A stretch of DNA of 64,000 nt from Methylovirgula sp. (GCF_037200945.1 NZ_JBBCGP010000001.1:3098501-3162500); one strand, 5' to 3'. Shown: positions 49,198 through 58,638, counted from the first letter of the stretch. The notes: generated by a model not told the origin, from the sequence alone. Numbers and translations are program-made.

Positions 49198-50484
49198 CTA
49201 GCCGGCCCAGGCTTTGAGCGCAGCGCGGCCAGCGTAGCGCGCCTGCGCGCCAAGCTCTTCTTCGATGCGGATGAGCTGGTTGTATTTCGCGGCCCGATCG
49301 GAACGCGCCAGCGAGCCGGTCTTGATCTGCCCGCAATTCGTAGCAACCGCGAGATCGGCGATCGTCGAATCTTCCGTCTCACCCGAGCGGTGCGACATGA
49401 CCGCCGTGTAGCCGGCGCGCTGTGCCATATCGACCGCGGCCAGAGTCTCGGTCAGCGAACCGATCTGGTTGACCTTGATCAGGATCGAATTGCCAACGCC
49501 ATCCGCTATACCTTTGGACAGGCGCTCGACATTGGTGACGAAAATATCGTCGCCGACGAGTTGAACCTTCTTACCGAGAAGATCAGTGAGAATTTTCCAG
49601 CCTTCCCAATCCTCCTCAGACATGCCGTCCTCGATCGTCGCGATCGGATAATTGGCAGCGAGCTTGGCGAGATATTGCGCCTGCTCTTCGATCTTGAGGG
49701 TCTTGCCCTCGCCTTCGTAACGATAAGCGCCATCGCGAAAGAATTCGGTCGATGCGCAATCGAGTCCAAGGGCGATGTCCTTGCCCGGCTTGAACCCGGC
49801 GCCTTCGATCCCCTTCAGGCAGAAATCGAGCGCCGCTTCGGCCGACGGAAGGTTGGGCGCGAAGCCGCCCTCATCGCCGACATTCGTGTTGAGACCGGCC
49901 TTCTTCAACGCGCTCTTGAGAACGTGGAAGACCTCAGCACCCCAGCGCACCGCCTCCTGCAATGTCGGCGCGGCGTAAGGCAGGATCATGAATTCCTGGA
50001 AGTCGATCGGGTTGTCGGCATGAACGCCGCCATTCAGGATGTTCATCATCGGCACCGGCAAAACCCGCGCCTGCGTACCGCCAACATAGCGAAACAACGG
50101 CAGACCACTGACATCGGCCGCGGCCTTCGCGACGGCGAGCGACACGCCGAGGATCGCATTAGCGCCAAGGCCTGATTTGTTTGGCGTCCCATCCAGGGCG
50201 ATCATCGCCTCGTCGATCGCGACCTGATCCTCAGCATCCATGCCGGCGAGCGCATCGAAAATATCGCGATTGACGGATTCGACCGCCTTCAGGACGCCCT
50301 TGCCGCCGAAACGTCCCTTGTCGCCATCACGCAATTCGACAGCTTCGTGTGTGCCGGTCGAGGCGCCCGACGGAACAGCCGCGCGCCCGAAAGACCCGTC
50401 CTCCAGAGTGACGTCAACTTCGACCGTCGGATTGCCGCGGCTATCCAGAATTTCGCGGCCAGCAATATCGACAATGGCGGTCAT
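49198..50484 (-). CDS. eno: enolase
   Basis: Converts 2-phosphoglycerate to phosphoenolpyruvate; also a degradosome component in some bacteria. The 428-residue protein has the flexible loop SGASTGTHEAVELRDGD, metal ligands in LGLDCASTEF, IEDGMSEEDW and GDDIFVTN, the catalytic lysine in ILIKVNQIGSLTET and the signature MSHRSGETEDSTIADLAVA. It converges with the GGDEF-EAL gene. Confidence 0.97.
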   Translation of the reverse strand: MTAIVDIAGREILDSRGNPTVEVDVTLEDGSFGRAAVPSGASTGTHEAVELRDGDKGRFGGKGVLKAVESVNRDIFDALAGMDAEDQVAIDEAMIALDGTPNKSGLGANAILGVSLAVAKAAADVSGLPLFRYVGGTQARVLPVPMMNILNGGVHADNPIDFQEFMILPYAAPTLQEAVRWGAEVFHVLKSALKKAGLNTNVGDEGGFAPNLPSAEAALDFCLKGIEGAGFKPGKDIALGLDCASTEFFRDGAYRYEGEGKTLKIEEQAQYLAKLAANYPIATIEDGMSEEDWEGWKILTDLLGKKVQLVGDDIFVTNVERLSKGIADGVGNSILIKVNQIGSLTETLAAVDMAQRAGYTAVMSHRSGETEDSTIADLAVATNCGQIKTGSLARSDRAAKYNQLIRIEEELGAQARYAGRAALKAWAG

Positions 50485-50606
50485 AATGCGTCCTTTCGGC
50501 GGGTTTCCTCGTTTGCGGCGGGTTCTACGACGAACATGCTGCCGAAAAAAGGGGGCGGCTCGGCCGGGCCGCCGAAAGGACGATATGACGCTCTTGATGA
50601 CAGCAA

Positions 50607-51632
50607 TTAGACCGGGGGTGGATTACGCTCGGCGAAAAGCCGTTGATGCCAATAGGGATAGATCAGCGGCCGCTCGCTCGCCGCGTCGAGCTTTTTCACC
50701 TGGTCTGGCGTCAGCGACCACCCGACCGCACCAAGGTTCTGTTTGAGCTGCTCCTCGTTGCGGGCGCCGATGATAACGGTCGCGACGGTCGGACGCTGCA
50801 GCAGCCAGTTGAGGGCGATCTGCGGGATTGTCTTGCCGGTCTCCTGGGCAATTTCGTCCAGGGCGTCGATGACTTTGTAGAGATATTCGTCGTCGACCGG
50901 TGGTCCTATATCCGCCGTCTTATGCAGACGGCTCGTTTCCGGCAGGGGTTGGCCGCGGCGAATCTTTCCTGTGAGGCGCCCCCAACCGAGTGGGCTCCAG
51001 ACAACCGCGCCGACGTTCTGGTCGAGCGCCAGGGGCATCAGCTCCCATTCGTATTCGCGGCCGATAAGCGAATAATACGCCTGGTGCGCAACATGGCGCG
51101 GCAGATTGTAGCGATCGGCGATCGCCAGCGATTTCATCAGATGCCAGCCGGAGAAATTCGAACAGCCGATATAGCGGATCTTCCCGGCACGGACGAAATC
51201 GTCGAGCGTCGACAGTACTTCCTCGATCGGCGTCAGCGCGTCGAAGCCGTGCAATTGGAAGAGATCGATGTAATCGGTCTGCAGGCGCTTCAGCGATGCG
51301 TTGATCGTCTGTGTCAGGTGAAAGCGCGAAGAGCCGAGATCATTCGGTGTGTCACCGGTTCGAAAGGTCGCCTTGGTCGAGATCAGCACCTTGTCGCGGC
51401 GGCCCTTGATGGCGCCGCCGAGCACCTCCTCAGAGGCGCCGGCCGAATAAACATCCGCCGTATCAAAGAGCGTGAGGCCGGCATCAAGGCAGATGTCGAT
51501 AAGGCGTGTCGCCTCCTTCACGTCGCTGGAGCCCCAGGCCGCGAACAATTCGCCTTTGCCGGCGAACGTGCCGGTGCCGAAACTCAGGACGGGGACTTTG
51601 AACCCCGAAGCACCTAATTGCCGATATTCCAT
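50607..51632 (-). CDS. aldo/keto reductase
   Basis: NADPH-dependent oxidoreductase of 341 residues. The catalytic tetrad is visible: D and Y in FDTADVYSAGASEEVLGG, K in LISTKATFRTG and H in LFQLHGFD. The cofactor end IPQIALNWLLQRPTVATVI and IIGARNEEQLKQNL is typical. The ATG at 51632 follows GAGG. It is the last gene of panE-tautomerase-reductase, seven bases after the tautomerase gene. The substrate is unknown. Confidence 0.92.
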   Translation of the reverse strand: MEYRQLGASGFKVPVLSFGTGTFAGKGELFAAWGSSDVKEATRLIDICLDAGLTLFDTADVYSAGASEEVLGGAIKGRRDKVLISTKATFRTGDTPNDLGSSRFHLTQTINASLKRLQTDYIDLFQLHGFDALTPIEEVLSTLDDFVRAGKIRYIGCSNFSGWHLMKSLAIADRYNLPRHVAHQAYYSLIGREYEWELMPLALDQNVGAVVWSPLGWGRLTGKIRRGQPLPETSRLHKTADIGPPVDDEYLYKVIDALDEIAQETGKTIPQIALNWLLQRPTVATVIIGARNEEQLKQNLGAVGWSLTPDQVKKLDAASERPLIYPYWHQRLFAERNPPPV

Positions 51633-51639
51633 ATTTTCC

Positions 51640-52038
51640 TCATTCGCTTGGGTGTCGCTCAGGCATATGGGGCTTCGCCATTGCCGAATGACCATTCTCT
51701 TTCTTCACTTCCACGAGATTGATCGTCACGTCCTCACGCCGCACACCAAGTCGGCTATGAAGACCATCCGCAATGGCCTTGTAAAAGGCACGCTTCTGAT
51801 CGGTCGTTCGTCCCTCGTTCAGCGTGATTTGCAGGATCAGCGCCTCGGGCGAACGCGTGATGCCGAGATAATTCGGATCGATCGAAAGATCTTCGGGCGC
51901 GTGTTCGGTGAAAATCTGAAAACGATCGCCCTCGGGCACGTTGAGCGCCGTACGCATTGCTGCATACACGACGTCACCGATTCCAAGCTTAAACTCGCGT
52001 GATTTGCCGCGCGGCATTTCGGCACGAAGAAGAGGCAT
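51640..52038 (-). CDS. tautomerase-superfamily protein
   Basis: A 132-residue protein with the conserved N-terminal proline after Met (MPLLRAEMPRG), the catalytic base of tautomerases. LILQITLNEGRTTDQKRAFY and VTINLVEVKKENG match the 4-oxalocrotonate tautomerase/MIF-like domains. The physiological substrate is unknown. It lies between panE and the reductase gene in one operon. Confidence 0.85.
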   Translation of the reverse strand: MPLLRAEMPRGKSREFKLGIGDVVYAAMRTALNVPEGDRFQIFTEHAPEDLSIDPNYLGITRSPEALILQITLNEGRTTDQKRAFYKAIADGLHSRLGVRREDVTINLVEVKKENGHSAMAKPHMPERHPSE

Positions 52039-52068
52039 GATCTTTCCTCACTGCGTTGAATCTATGTG

Positions 52069-52995
52069 TCAGGCGCCAGCTTCACGGGCGCGGCGCGCCT
52101 CGTAGACCTTAAGATTCGCATCGGCGATCTGCAGAATCGGCGTCGGCAGATCGCCGGAACGGCGCAAAAGATCGCCGACGATGTGATGCGCCTCCGTCTG
52201 CTGGCCGCGCTCGATGTCGCGCAACATCGACGGTTTGAAGGCCGAGCCCGCTTCGGTCAGCATCTTCTCGCCGAATTGTAAGCCTTGTGCGTCCTGCGGA
52301 AAATTATGCCGCGCCGCGATCGCCGCGCATTCGCTCAAAAGCGTCTTCCCGTAAGAGGCGGCGCCAGTGGCAACGATGTCGCCGACCTCAGCCCGCATCA
52401 AGCAGCCGAGGCTCGCCGCGGCGGCGATGAACACCCATTTGTTCCACATTTCGGCAAGGATATTTTCGCTCAAAGGTGCGTCGAAGCCGCTGGAACGCAG
52501 CGTCTCCGCCAAGGCCTCAATCCGTTCCGTCCGCGCGCCGTTCTGCTCGCCGAAACTGATGGAATGAAAGCTACTCAGATGGTGGATTCGACCCTCGGCA
52601 TCGAGCGTCGCGGAAATCTTGCTCAGGCCGCCGAGAACGTGCTCGGCGCCGAAATGCGAGGCAAGAATATCGAGATGCAGCAGACCGTTGAGCACCGGCA
52701 GGATCATGGTCTGCGGGCCGATAGCCGGGGCGAAGGACTTGATCGCGTCGGTGAGATCGAAGGCTTTGCAGCTCAGGAGCACGAGATCATAGTGCTGATT
52801 GAGCTTATCGGCGGTCACGGTCGGCGGGTGGGCGAGCTGCAGGCCGCCCTTCACGCTGATGATCTCCAGCCCGCGTTCGGCAAGCAGGGCCGCACGCCGC
52901 GGCCGGACAAGAAACGTAACATCACGCCCTGCGGCGAGAAGGCGGCCGCCGAAATAGCCGCCGAGGGCCCCCGCGCCAATCACAAGAATCCGCAT
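52069..52995 (-). CDS. panE: 2-dehydropantoate 2-reductase family protein
   Basis: Ketopantoate reductase fold, 308 residues, with the NADPH motif VIGAGALGGYFGGRLLAAG and the helical C-terminal domain containing NKWVFIAAAASLGCL and KPSMLRDIERGQQTEAHHIV. It may make pantoate for coenzyme A, but several paralogues of this fold act on other ketoacids; the company of a reductase and tautomerase under a MarR regulator leaves that open. First gene of the operon, divergent from marR. Confidence 0.85.
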   Translation of the reverse strand: MRILVIGAGALGGYFGGRLLAAGRDVTFLVRPRRAALLAERGLEIISVKGGLQLAHPPTVTADKLNQHYDLVLLSCKAFDLTDAIKSFAPAIGPQTMILPVLNGLLHLDILASHFGAEHVLGGLSKISATLDAEGRIHHLSSFHSISFGEQNGARTERIEALAETLRSSGFDAPLSENILAEMWNKWVFIAAAASLGCLMRAEVGDIVATGAASYGKTLLSECAAIAARHNFPQDAQGLQFGEKMLTEAGSAFKPSMLRDIERGQQTEAHHIVGDLLRRSGDLPTPILQIADANLKVYEARRAREAGA

Positions 52996-53067
52996 AAACT
53001 GTCTCCTGAACCGCCGTCTTTAAACATTTTTGGGACGCTTTAGCTAACCAGTCCCGATCAAGATCAG

Positions 53068-53103
53068 TTGACATGCGCGCATATGCTCTTATCTGCTGAT
53101 AAG
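53068..53103 (+). promoter_or_regulatory. marR promoter/operator region
   Basis: TTGACA (53068-53073) is followed by the dyad CTTATC-TGCT-GATAAG (53088-53103) overlapping the expected -10 position. It lies between the divergent panE operon and marR, fitting autoregulation by the MarR protein. Confidence 0.5.
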
Positions 53104-53132
53104 GCAAGGTTTTTCGGAAATTTGGAGCAGCC

Positions 53133-53570
53133 TTGGGCAAGAACACGCCATCGGATTGCAACTGCCTCGCGGCGCGACAGGCCGCGCGCCGCATCACGCA
53201 ATTCTATGATCGCTTTCTGGCGCCCGCGGCGTTGCGGACAACGCAGTTTTCAATTCTGACGCGGCTTCACGACTCCGGTCCCATGAGCATCCACGCCCTG
53301 GCCGAGGCGATGGTCATGGACCGCACGACGCTTGGCCGTAACATTCTGCCGCTTGAGCGCGATGGGCTGATTGTTGTCACCCAGAGCAACAAGGACAAGC
53401 GCAGCAAGGAATTGACGCTCACGGCGACCGGCCGCGAAAGACTGAAACGCGCCGTGGACGGCTGGCTGGAAGCCCAATCCCAGTTCGAAAAAGCCTTTGG
53501 CGCCAAACGCGCCAGCGATCTTCGCGAAATCCTTCATGATGTCGCGGCGGCCGATCTCGGCGACGCCTAG
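53133..53570 (+). CDS. MarR-family transcriptional regulator
   Basis: A 145-residue winged-helix regulator. The wing region is MDRTTLGRNILPLERDGLIV with SNKDKRSKELTLTATGRERL. It starts with TTG at 53133, six bases after GGAG; no ATG gives a complete domain. MarR proteins usually repress a divergent operon, here panE-tautomerase-reductase, until a small ligand binds. Two cysteines near the N-terminus (SDCNCLAAR) could allow redox sensing. Confidence 0.85.
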   Translation: MGKNTPSDCNCLAARQAARRITQFYDRFLAPAALRTTQFSILTRLHDSGPMSIHALAEAMVMDRTTLGRNILPLERDGLIVVTQSNKDKRSKELTLTATGRERLKRAVDGWLEAQSQFEKAFGAKRASDLREILHDVAAADLGDA

Positions 53571-53607
53571 TGATGGCCGTTTGCCGCCCGCAACGTTATA
53601 AGTACCC

Positions 53608-54063
53608 ATGAGCAAAAAGCCCGTCGCCGCCCTCGGCCATCAGTCCGCACTGCCCGCCTCACCTGACGACGCGAAGCTCGACCGCGTGCCCAATCCGCAT
53701 CCCGATGCGGACTATGTTGCGCGATTCACGGCGCCGGAATTCACGTCGCTTTGCCCGGTGACGGGCCAGCCGGACTTTGCCCATCTCGTCATCGATTATG
53801 TGCCTGACCGCTGGCTCGTCGAATCGAAATCGCTGAAGCTCTATCTCGGCTCGTTCCGCAATCACGGTGCCTTTCACGAGGATTGCACCCTGCGCATCGG
53901 CAAGGATATCGTCGGACTGCTCAAACCGCGGTGGCTGCGCATCGGCGGCTATTTCTATCCGCGCGGCGGCATGCCGATCGATGTTTTCTGGCAGAGTGGC
54001 AAACTGCCCGCCGGCGTTTGGGTGCCGGATCAGGGCGTCGCGCCCTATCGCGGGCGGGGCTAA
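53608..54063 (+). CDS. queF: preQ0 reductase (QueF, unimodular type)
   Basis: NADPH-dependent 7-cyano-7-deazaguanine reductase making preQ1 for queuosine in tRNA. The 151-residue protein is of the short type I. The catalytic cysteine and aspartate lie in SLCPVTGQPDFAH, and the QueF motif is VESKSLKLYLGSFRNHGAFHE. It lies 37 bases after marR and may be read from the same transcript. Confidence 0.95.
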   Translation: MSKKPVAALGHQSALPASPDDAKLDRVPNPHPDADYVARFTAPEFTSLCPVTGQPDFAHLVIDYVPDRWLVESKSLKLYLGSFRNHGAFHEDCTLRIGKDIVGLLKPRWLRIGGYFYPRGGMPIDVFWQSGKLPAGVWVPDQGVAPYRGRG

Positions 54064-54079
54064 AGCGCGTGGCGGCGAT

Positions 54080-54415
54080 TTAGCGGCCCGAGAACGGCGG
54101 ATCCCATTCGCTGTCGATCAGCGCCTTACCGATACCGCGATTTCCTAAAGGTTCCTCGGGCGTGGCGTAGAAATAACCCGGGACGTAAACGCCAGGCAAA
54201 GGATAGTAGCCGGACGGCGGCGGGTAATAGCCAGGCGGGGGCGGATAATAGCCGCGCGGCGCTCCGTAATAACTCACACCGCCCGCGTAATAATGATGAT
54301 GATAATGATGCACCACGTGAACGTAGTGAACGTGGTGATGGGTTGCGGCCTGCGCAGGTCCCCACGCGACGGCCAGCGCCGACATTGCGAGAACGGTAGA
54401 TAAGATTTTCATCAA
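54080..54415 (-). CDS. exported His/Tyr/Pro-rich protein
   Basis: A 111-residue protein with a signal peptide (cleaved probably after GPAQA), a His cluster (THHHVHYVHVVHHYHHHYY) and Pro/Tyr repeats of the type GYYPPPP, GYYPPPS, GYYPLPG. It resembles the protein at 32135-32557 in layout. Metal binding or a cell-surface role is plausible but unproven. It stands alone. Confidence 0.75.
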   Translation of the reverse strand: MMKILSTVLAMSALAVAWGPAQAATHHHVHYVHVVHHYHHHYYAGGVSYYGAPRGYYPPPPGYYPPPSGYYPLPGVYVPGYFYATPEEPLGNRGIGKALIDSEWDPPFSGR

Positions 54416-54508
54416 ATGACCTTTCTGCGTGCCGCGATCCGTGCCGACCGGGTTATTTTACATGTAGGCACGCAAAACCGCAAAACCAGCCGGGTGCGTT
54501 CGCAAAGC

Positions 54509-55486
54509 CTATCGTGCGCCTGCCTTCCCGCCTGCTTCCGGCAGACATCCCAATCCGGTCAGCGTTTCACGCACGGCTTTGTCCAGCGGCGTGGCCGGCA
54601 GCGCATTGCCAAGAAAAGCCCGGAGTTTTGCGCTGTCGATCGAGATCGATTCGCGCCAGAGGTAACGCATCTCGGCCATTTCGCAGAACAGCCGCACGAA
54701 AGGCTGCAGACCGACAACCAGAAACCAGGGAAACGGCCAAACGCGCAGGCGCGGATTATCCGTAGCCCGGCGGATCGCCGCCGCCATTTCGCCCCGCGCC
54801 AATTGATGGCCAGCGAAATGAAACCGTTCGAACGCGCTTAGCTCATTCGCGCGGTCCATGAGAAGCGCAATCGTCTCCGCGAGATCGGGCAGATAAGCCC
54901 AGGCGTGGCTCGCGCGCGCGGGGTCGATGATCCGCTGCACGGGCTTGCCGCGCTCGACCATCACGGCTGAAAAAACGCTATTGCCGGACGTGGTTGGGCC
55001 AAAGAAGTCGCCGGCGCGCACGATCAAAACTGGCGCGCCATCCGTCGACGCTGCCCGCAATCGCTCCTCCATCGCGACCCGGATCGCACCCTTTCGGGTC
55101 AGCGGATGCTGCGGCGAATCTTCACGCAGGACAGGAAAAGCATCAGGACCGAAATTATAAATCGTCCCCGGCAGCATGATGCGCGCATTGTTTGCCTTGG
55201 CGGCGGCGATCGTATTGTCCAGCATGGGCAGTACGACCTTGTCCCAGTCGCGATAACCGGGCGGGTTGGCGGCATGAACGATCAGCGAGACGCCCTGCGC
55301 GGCGCGGAGAACGTCGGCGGCATTCATCGCATCACCGATGATCCATTCGGCTGTCGCATTGCCCGGCTGCGGCCGTCGTGTCAGCGCCCGCACAGTCCAG
55401 CCATGCCGATTCAGGGCAGCCGCCGTCTCACCGCCAACGCCGCCGCTGGCACCGATCACGAGAGCAATTTTATTGGTTTGGGACAT
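54509..55486 (-). CDS. NAD-dependent epimerase/dehydratase-like protein
   Basis: An atypical short-chain dehydrogenase of 325 residues with the Rossmann motif GASGGVGGETAAALNRHG, VIHAANPPGYRDWDKVVLP and YNFGPDAFPVLRED. The strict YxxxK catalytic pair is not obvious, so reductase, epimerase or a regulatory NmrA-like role remain possible. It is divergent from, and probably controlled by, the LysR regulator next to it. Confidence 0.8.
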   Translation of the reverse strand: MSQTNKIALVIGASGGVGGETAAALNRHGWTVRALTRRPQPGNATAEWIIGDAMNAADVLRAAQGVSLIVHAANPPGYRDWDKVVLPMLDNTIAAAKANNARIMLPGTIYNFGPDAFPVLREDSPQHPLTRKGAIRVAMEERLRAASTDGAPVLIVRAGDFFGPTTSGNSVFSAVMVERGKPVQRIIDPARASHAWAYLPDLAETIALLMDRANELSAFERFHFAGHQLARGEMAAAIRRATDNPRLRVWPFPWFLVVGLQPFVRLFCEMAEMRYLWRESISIDSAKLRAFLGNALPATPLDKAVRETLTGLGCLPEAGGKAGAR

Positions 55487-55559
55487 AGTCGCGTTCCTTC
55501 AAGAGAGAAATCCTGAAACGGATATCGCGCGGGATTAACTATTATAAAATTGCATAATA

Positions 55560-55572
55560 AGCTTTATAAGCT
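55560..55572. promoter_or_regulatory. LysR-type operator candidate
   Basis: AGCTT-TAT-AAGCT is a perfect dyad in the AT-rich gap between the epimerase-like and lysR genes, 13-25 bases before the lysR start. The position fits a LysR binding site acting on both genes. Confidence 0.45.
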
Positions 55573-55584
55573 ATAGATATTTGT

Positions 55585-56481
55585 ATGACTTCTCCTGACT
55601 GGAGTGCCTATCGCGCTTTCCTGACGGTGCTGCGCGAGGGCAGTCTGTCGGGCGCGGCGCGGGCGCTCGGCCTCACGCAGCCGACACTTGGCCGTCAAAT
55701 CGCCGACCTCGAACACGCCCTCGGCGCAGTGCTCTTCACACGCTCGCCCCGCGGGCTCATGCCAACCGACATTGCGCTGAACTCGCGCCCGCACGCCGAG
55801 GCGATGGAAGCCGCCGCTGGAGCCTTGCAGCGGGCCGCATCCGGCGGAACGAACGACGCGGTGGGCGTCGTGCGAATTACTGCGAGCGAAATTATCGGCG
55901 CGGAAGTCCTGCCGCCCTTGCTCGCGCAATTCCGTCGCGCTCACCCGGCCATCAATGTCGAACTCGACCTATCCAATCGGGTTGAAGATTTGCTGCACGG
56001 CGCCGCGGACATCGCTGTACGCATGGTGCGGCCAAGTCAGGATGCGCTCGTGGCGCGGCGCATCGGCGAAATCGGGCTCGGCCTTTATGCACACCGGCAT
56101 TATCTCGCCTCCGCGCCGCCGCTCACGAATCTGACGGCGCTCGCCCTTGATCATGCACTTATCGGCTTCGACCAGGGGACGCCGTATCTGCGCGAACTCC
56201 TGGCACGTATGCCGATCGCGCACGCCGATTTCGTTCTGCGCTGCGACAGTGATCTCGGACAGCTCGCGGCGGTCCGCGCCGGCGTTGGCATCGGCTTCAT
56301 CCAGCATGGCATCGCACGCTGCGATCCCGATCTCGTCCCGGTCTTCACGCAGGAGATCGGCGTTACGCTTGATGTATGGCTGGCGCTGCACGAAGATCTG
56401 CGTACGAGCAAGCGCCTGCGGCTGATGATGGATCACCTCAGCGAAGGCCTCGCGGCGTACGTCGCGCAATCGCAGGCGTGA
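55585..56481 (+). CDS. LysR-family transcriptional regulator
   Basis: A 298-residue regulator with the N-terminal winged HTH (GSLSGAARALGLTQPTLGRQIADLE) and a periplasmic-binding-like effector domain (VGVVRITASEIIGAEVLPPL, DLGQLAAVRAGVGIGFIQHG). It is divergent from the epimerase-like gene, the usual target arrangement. It ends exactly where the converging pyrG ends. Confidence 0.93.
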   Translation: MTSPDWSAYRAFLTVLREGSLSGAARALGLTQPTLGRQIADLEHALGAVLFTRSPRGLMPTDIALNSRPHAEAMEAAAGALQRAASGGTNDAVGVVRITASEIIGAEVLPPLLAQFRRAHPAINVELDLSNRVEDLLHGAADIAVRMVRPSQDALVARRIGEIGLGLYAHRHYLASAPPLTNLTALALDHALIGFDQGTPYLRELLARMPIAHADFVLRCDSDLGQLAAVRAGVGIGFIQHGIARCDPDLVPVFTQEIGVTLDVWLALHEDLRTSKRLRLMMDHLSEGLAAYVAQSQA

Positions 56482-58110
56482 TCAGACGAGCCGGCTCTGT
56501 TCCACCGCGGCGGCGACGAAACTCGCAAACAGCGGATGCGGTTGGAAGGGCCGCGATTTCAGCTCCGGATGATATTGGACGCCGACAAACCAGGGATGGT
56601 TTGCAAGCTCGATCGTCTCCGGCAGCAGGCCGTCCGGCGACAAACCCGCGAAGACCATGCCCTTTTCCTCGAGCTGTTCGCGATAAGCCATGTTGACTTC
56701 GTAGCGGTGGCGATGGCGCTCGGAGATTTCCATCTCGCCGTAGATGCCGGCGATTTTCGAACCTGGCTTGAGGAAGGCGGAATAGGCGCCGAGCCGCATC
56801 GTGCCGCCAAGCTCGCCCTCCGCAGCGCGCATCTGCAATTCGTTGCCGCGCATCCATTCCGTCATCAACCCGACGACAGGATCGCTTGTCGCGCCAAATT
56901 CGGTCGAATTGGCATCGGCAATACCTGCCAACGACCGCGCAGCCTCGATCACCGCCATCTGCATACCGAAGCAGATGCCGAAATAAGGGACGTTGCGCTC
57001 GCGCGCGAAACGCGCCGCCAGAATCTTGCCTTCGGCACCACGCTGGCCGAAACCGCCCGGCACCAGAATGCCGTCCACCCGTTCCAGCCGCGGCGCCGGG
57101 TCTGAGCCTTCAAAGACTTCGGACTCGATCCAATCGAGATGCACCCTGACACGGTTCGCCATGCCGCCATGTGCGAGCGCCTCAATCAACGACTTATAGG
57201 CGTCCTTCATTCCCGTATATTTGCCGACGATCGCGATGGTCACATCGCCTTCGGGATTGTGGACGCGTTCGGTCACCGCGTTCCAACGGCTCATGTCAGG
57301 CTTGGGTGCCGGTTCGATTCCGAAGGCGGCGAGCACCTCCTGGTCGAGCCCCGCCGCGTGATAGGCGCGCGGCACGTCATAGACGGACGCGACATCGCGC
57401 GCTTCGATGACGGCACTCTCACGGACGTTACAGAAGAGCCCGATCTTGCGACGCTCTTCGCGCGGAATTTCGCGATCCGTCCGGCAAAGAATGATCTGCG
57501 GCTGAATACCGATCGAACGCAGCTCTTTGACCGAATGCTGCGTCGGCTTGGTCTTCAACTCGCCCGCGCTCGGGATATAGGGCATCAGCGTCAGATGGAT
57601 GTAGATTGCGTGCTGGCGCGGCAAATCGTTGCCGAGCTGGCGGATCGCTTCGAGAAACGGCAGGCTCTCGATGTCGCCGACTGTGCCGCCGATCTCGACC
57701 AGAACGAAATCCGCGCCCTCGTTACCGCGCAGGACAAATTCTTTGATCTCATTCGTGACGTGAGGGATCACCTGCACGGTTGCGCCGAGATAGTCGCCAC
57801 GCCGCTCTTTCGAGATGATCTCCTGATAGATGCGCCCGGTGGTGATGTTGTCTTCGCGCACCGCGGCGCGGCCGGTGAATCGCTCGTAATGACCGAGATC
57901 GAGATCGGTCTCCGCGCCATCGTCGGTGACGAAGACTTCGCCGTGCTGATAGGGGGACATCGTCCCCGGATCGACGTTGAGGTAGGGATCGAGCTTGCGA
58001 AGCCGAACCGTATAGCCGCGTGCCTGAAGCAAAGCCCCGAGAGCCGCTGACGCAAGCCCTTTACCGAGGGAAGAGACCACGCCGCCGGTGATGAAAATGT
58101 ACCGCGCCAT
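56482..58110 (-). CDS. pyrG: CTP synthase
   Basis: Makes CTP from UTP using glutamine. The 542-residue protein has the synthetase domain (ITGGVVSSLGKGLASAALG, MSPYQHGEVFVTDDGAETDL) and the glutamine amidotransferase domain with the nucleophile in YFGICFGMQMAVIEA and the histidine/glutamate in VQYHPE. It follows secG and tpiA on the same strand. Confidence 0.97.
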   Translation of the reverse strand: MARYIFITGGVVSSLGKGLASAALGALLQARGYTVRLRKLDPYLNVDPGTMSPYQHGEVFVTDDGAETDLDLGHYERFTGRAAVREDNITTGRIYQEIISKERRGDYLGATVQVIPHVTNEIKEFVLRGNEGADFVLVEIGGTVGDIESLPFLEAIRQLGNDLPRQHAIYIHLTLMPYIPSAGELKTKPTQHSVKELRSIGIQPQIILCRTDREIPREERRKIGLFCNVRESAVIEARDVASVYDVPRAYHAAGLDQEVLAAFGIEPAPKPDMSRWNAVTERVHNPEGDVTIAIVGKYTGMKDAYKSLIEALAHGGMANRVRVHLDWIESEVFEGSDPAPRLERVDGILVPGGFGQRGAEGKILAARFARERNVPYFGICFGMQMAVIEAARSLAGIADANSTEFGATSDPVVGLMTEWMRGNELQMRAAEGELGGTMRLGAYSAFLKPGSKIAGIYGEMEISERHRHRYEVNMAYREQLEEKGMVFAGLSPDGLLPETIELANHPWFVGVQYHPELKSRPFQPHPLFASFVAAAVEQSRLV

Positions 58111-58223
58111 GGGCCTCGGTGAATATCCTGTTTTGAACTGTTTGGGGAGCCTTTTTATCGGCCATCCACACAGAACCCGTTTTCAGTGGGTTTGTCTTGC
58201 GATTGTCAAAAACCATACGCGAA

Positions 58224-58242
58224 AACGCCCTGAAAGGGCGTT
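58224..58242 (-). terminator. terminator or attenuator after secG
   Basis: AACGCCC and GGGCGTT form a perfect 7-bp stem with loop TGAAA. On the minus strand it is followed by TTTTCG. It lies between secG and pyrG and may reduce read-through. Confidence 0.6.
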
Positions 58243-58266
58243 GCGCTTTGTCGGCTCAACGCAACG

Positions 58267-58638
58267 TCATTGCGATCTAGGCGGCTCCGGCTGGGCCGGC
58301 GGTCCGGGCGGTTGCGCGGCACGTTGCTGCTGCTCCTTTTGAAGCTGCTGCAGAACGGTACCCTGCGAGGTTGGTGCGCCAACCGGAGTCACACCCTCAA
58401 AAATCGACCCATGCGACCGCTGGGCGTTGGCCAACAATGTCAGCCCGAGGCTCGTCGCGAAGAATAAAGCCGCCAGAATCGAGGTCGCGCGGGTCAGCAC
58501 ATTGGCCTGGCCGCGCCCAGTCATGAAGCCGCCGCCCCCGCCGATGCCCAGGGCCCCACCTTCGGAGCGCTGCAGGAGAACGGTCGCGATCAGCGCCAGA
58601 ACGACCATAATATGAACGACAATCAGAACGGTTTGCAT
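58267..58638 (-). CDS. secG: protein translocase subunit SecG
   Basis: Small subunit of the SecYEG channel, 123 residues. Two membrane segments (VLIVVHIMVVLALIATVLLQ and ILAALFFATSLGLTLLA) flank the conserved cytoplasmic loop RSEGGALGIGGGGGFMTGRG. The C-terminal 50 residues are Gln/Pro-rich and variable, as in other Rhizobiales. It lies between tpiA and pyrG. Confidence 0.95.
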   Translation of the reverse strand: MQTVLIVVHIMVVLALIATVLLQRSEGGALGIGGGGGFMTGRGQANVLTRATSILAALFFATSLGLTLLANAQRSHGSIFEGVTPVGAPTSQGTVLQQLQKEQQQRAAQPPGPPAQPEPPRSQ

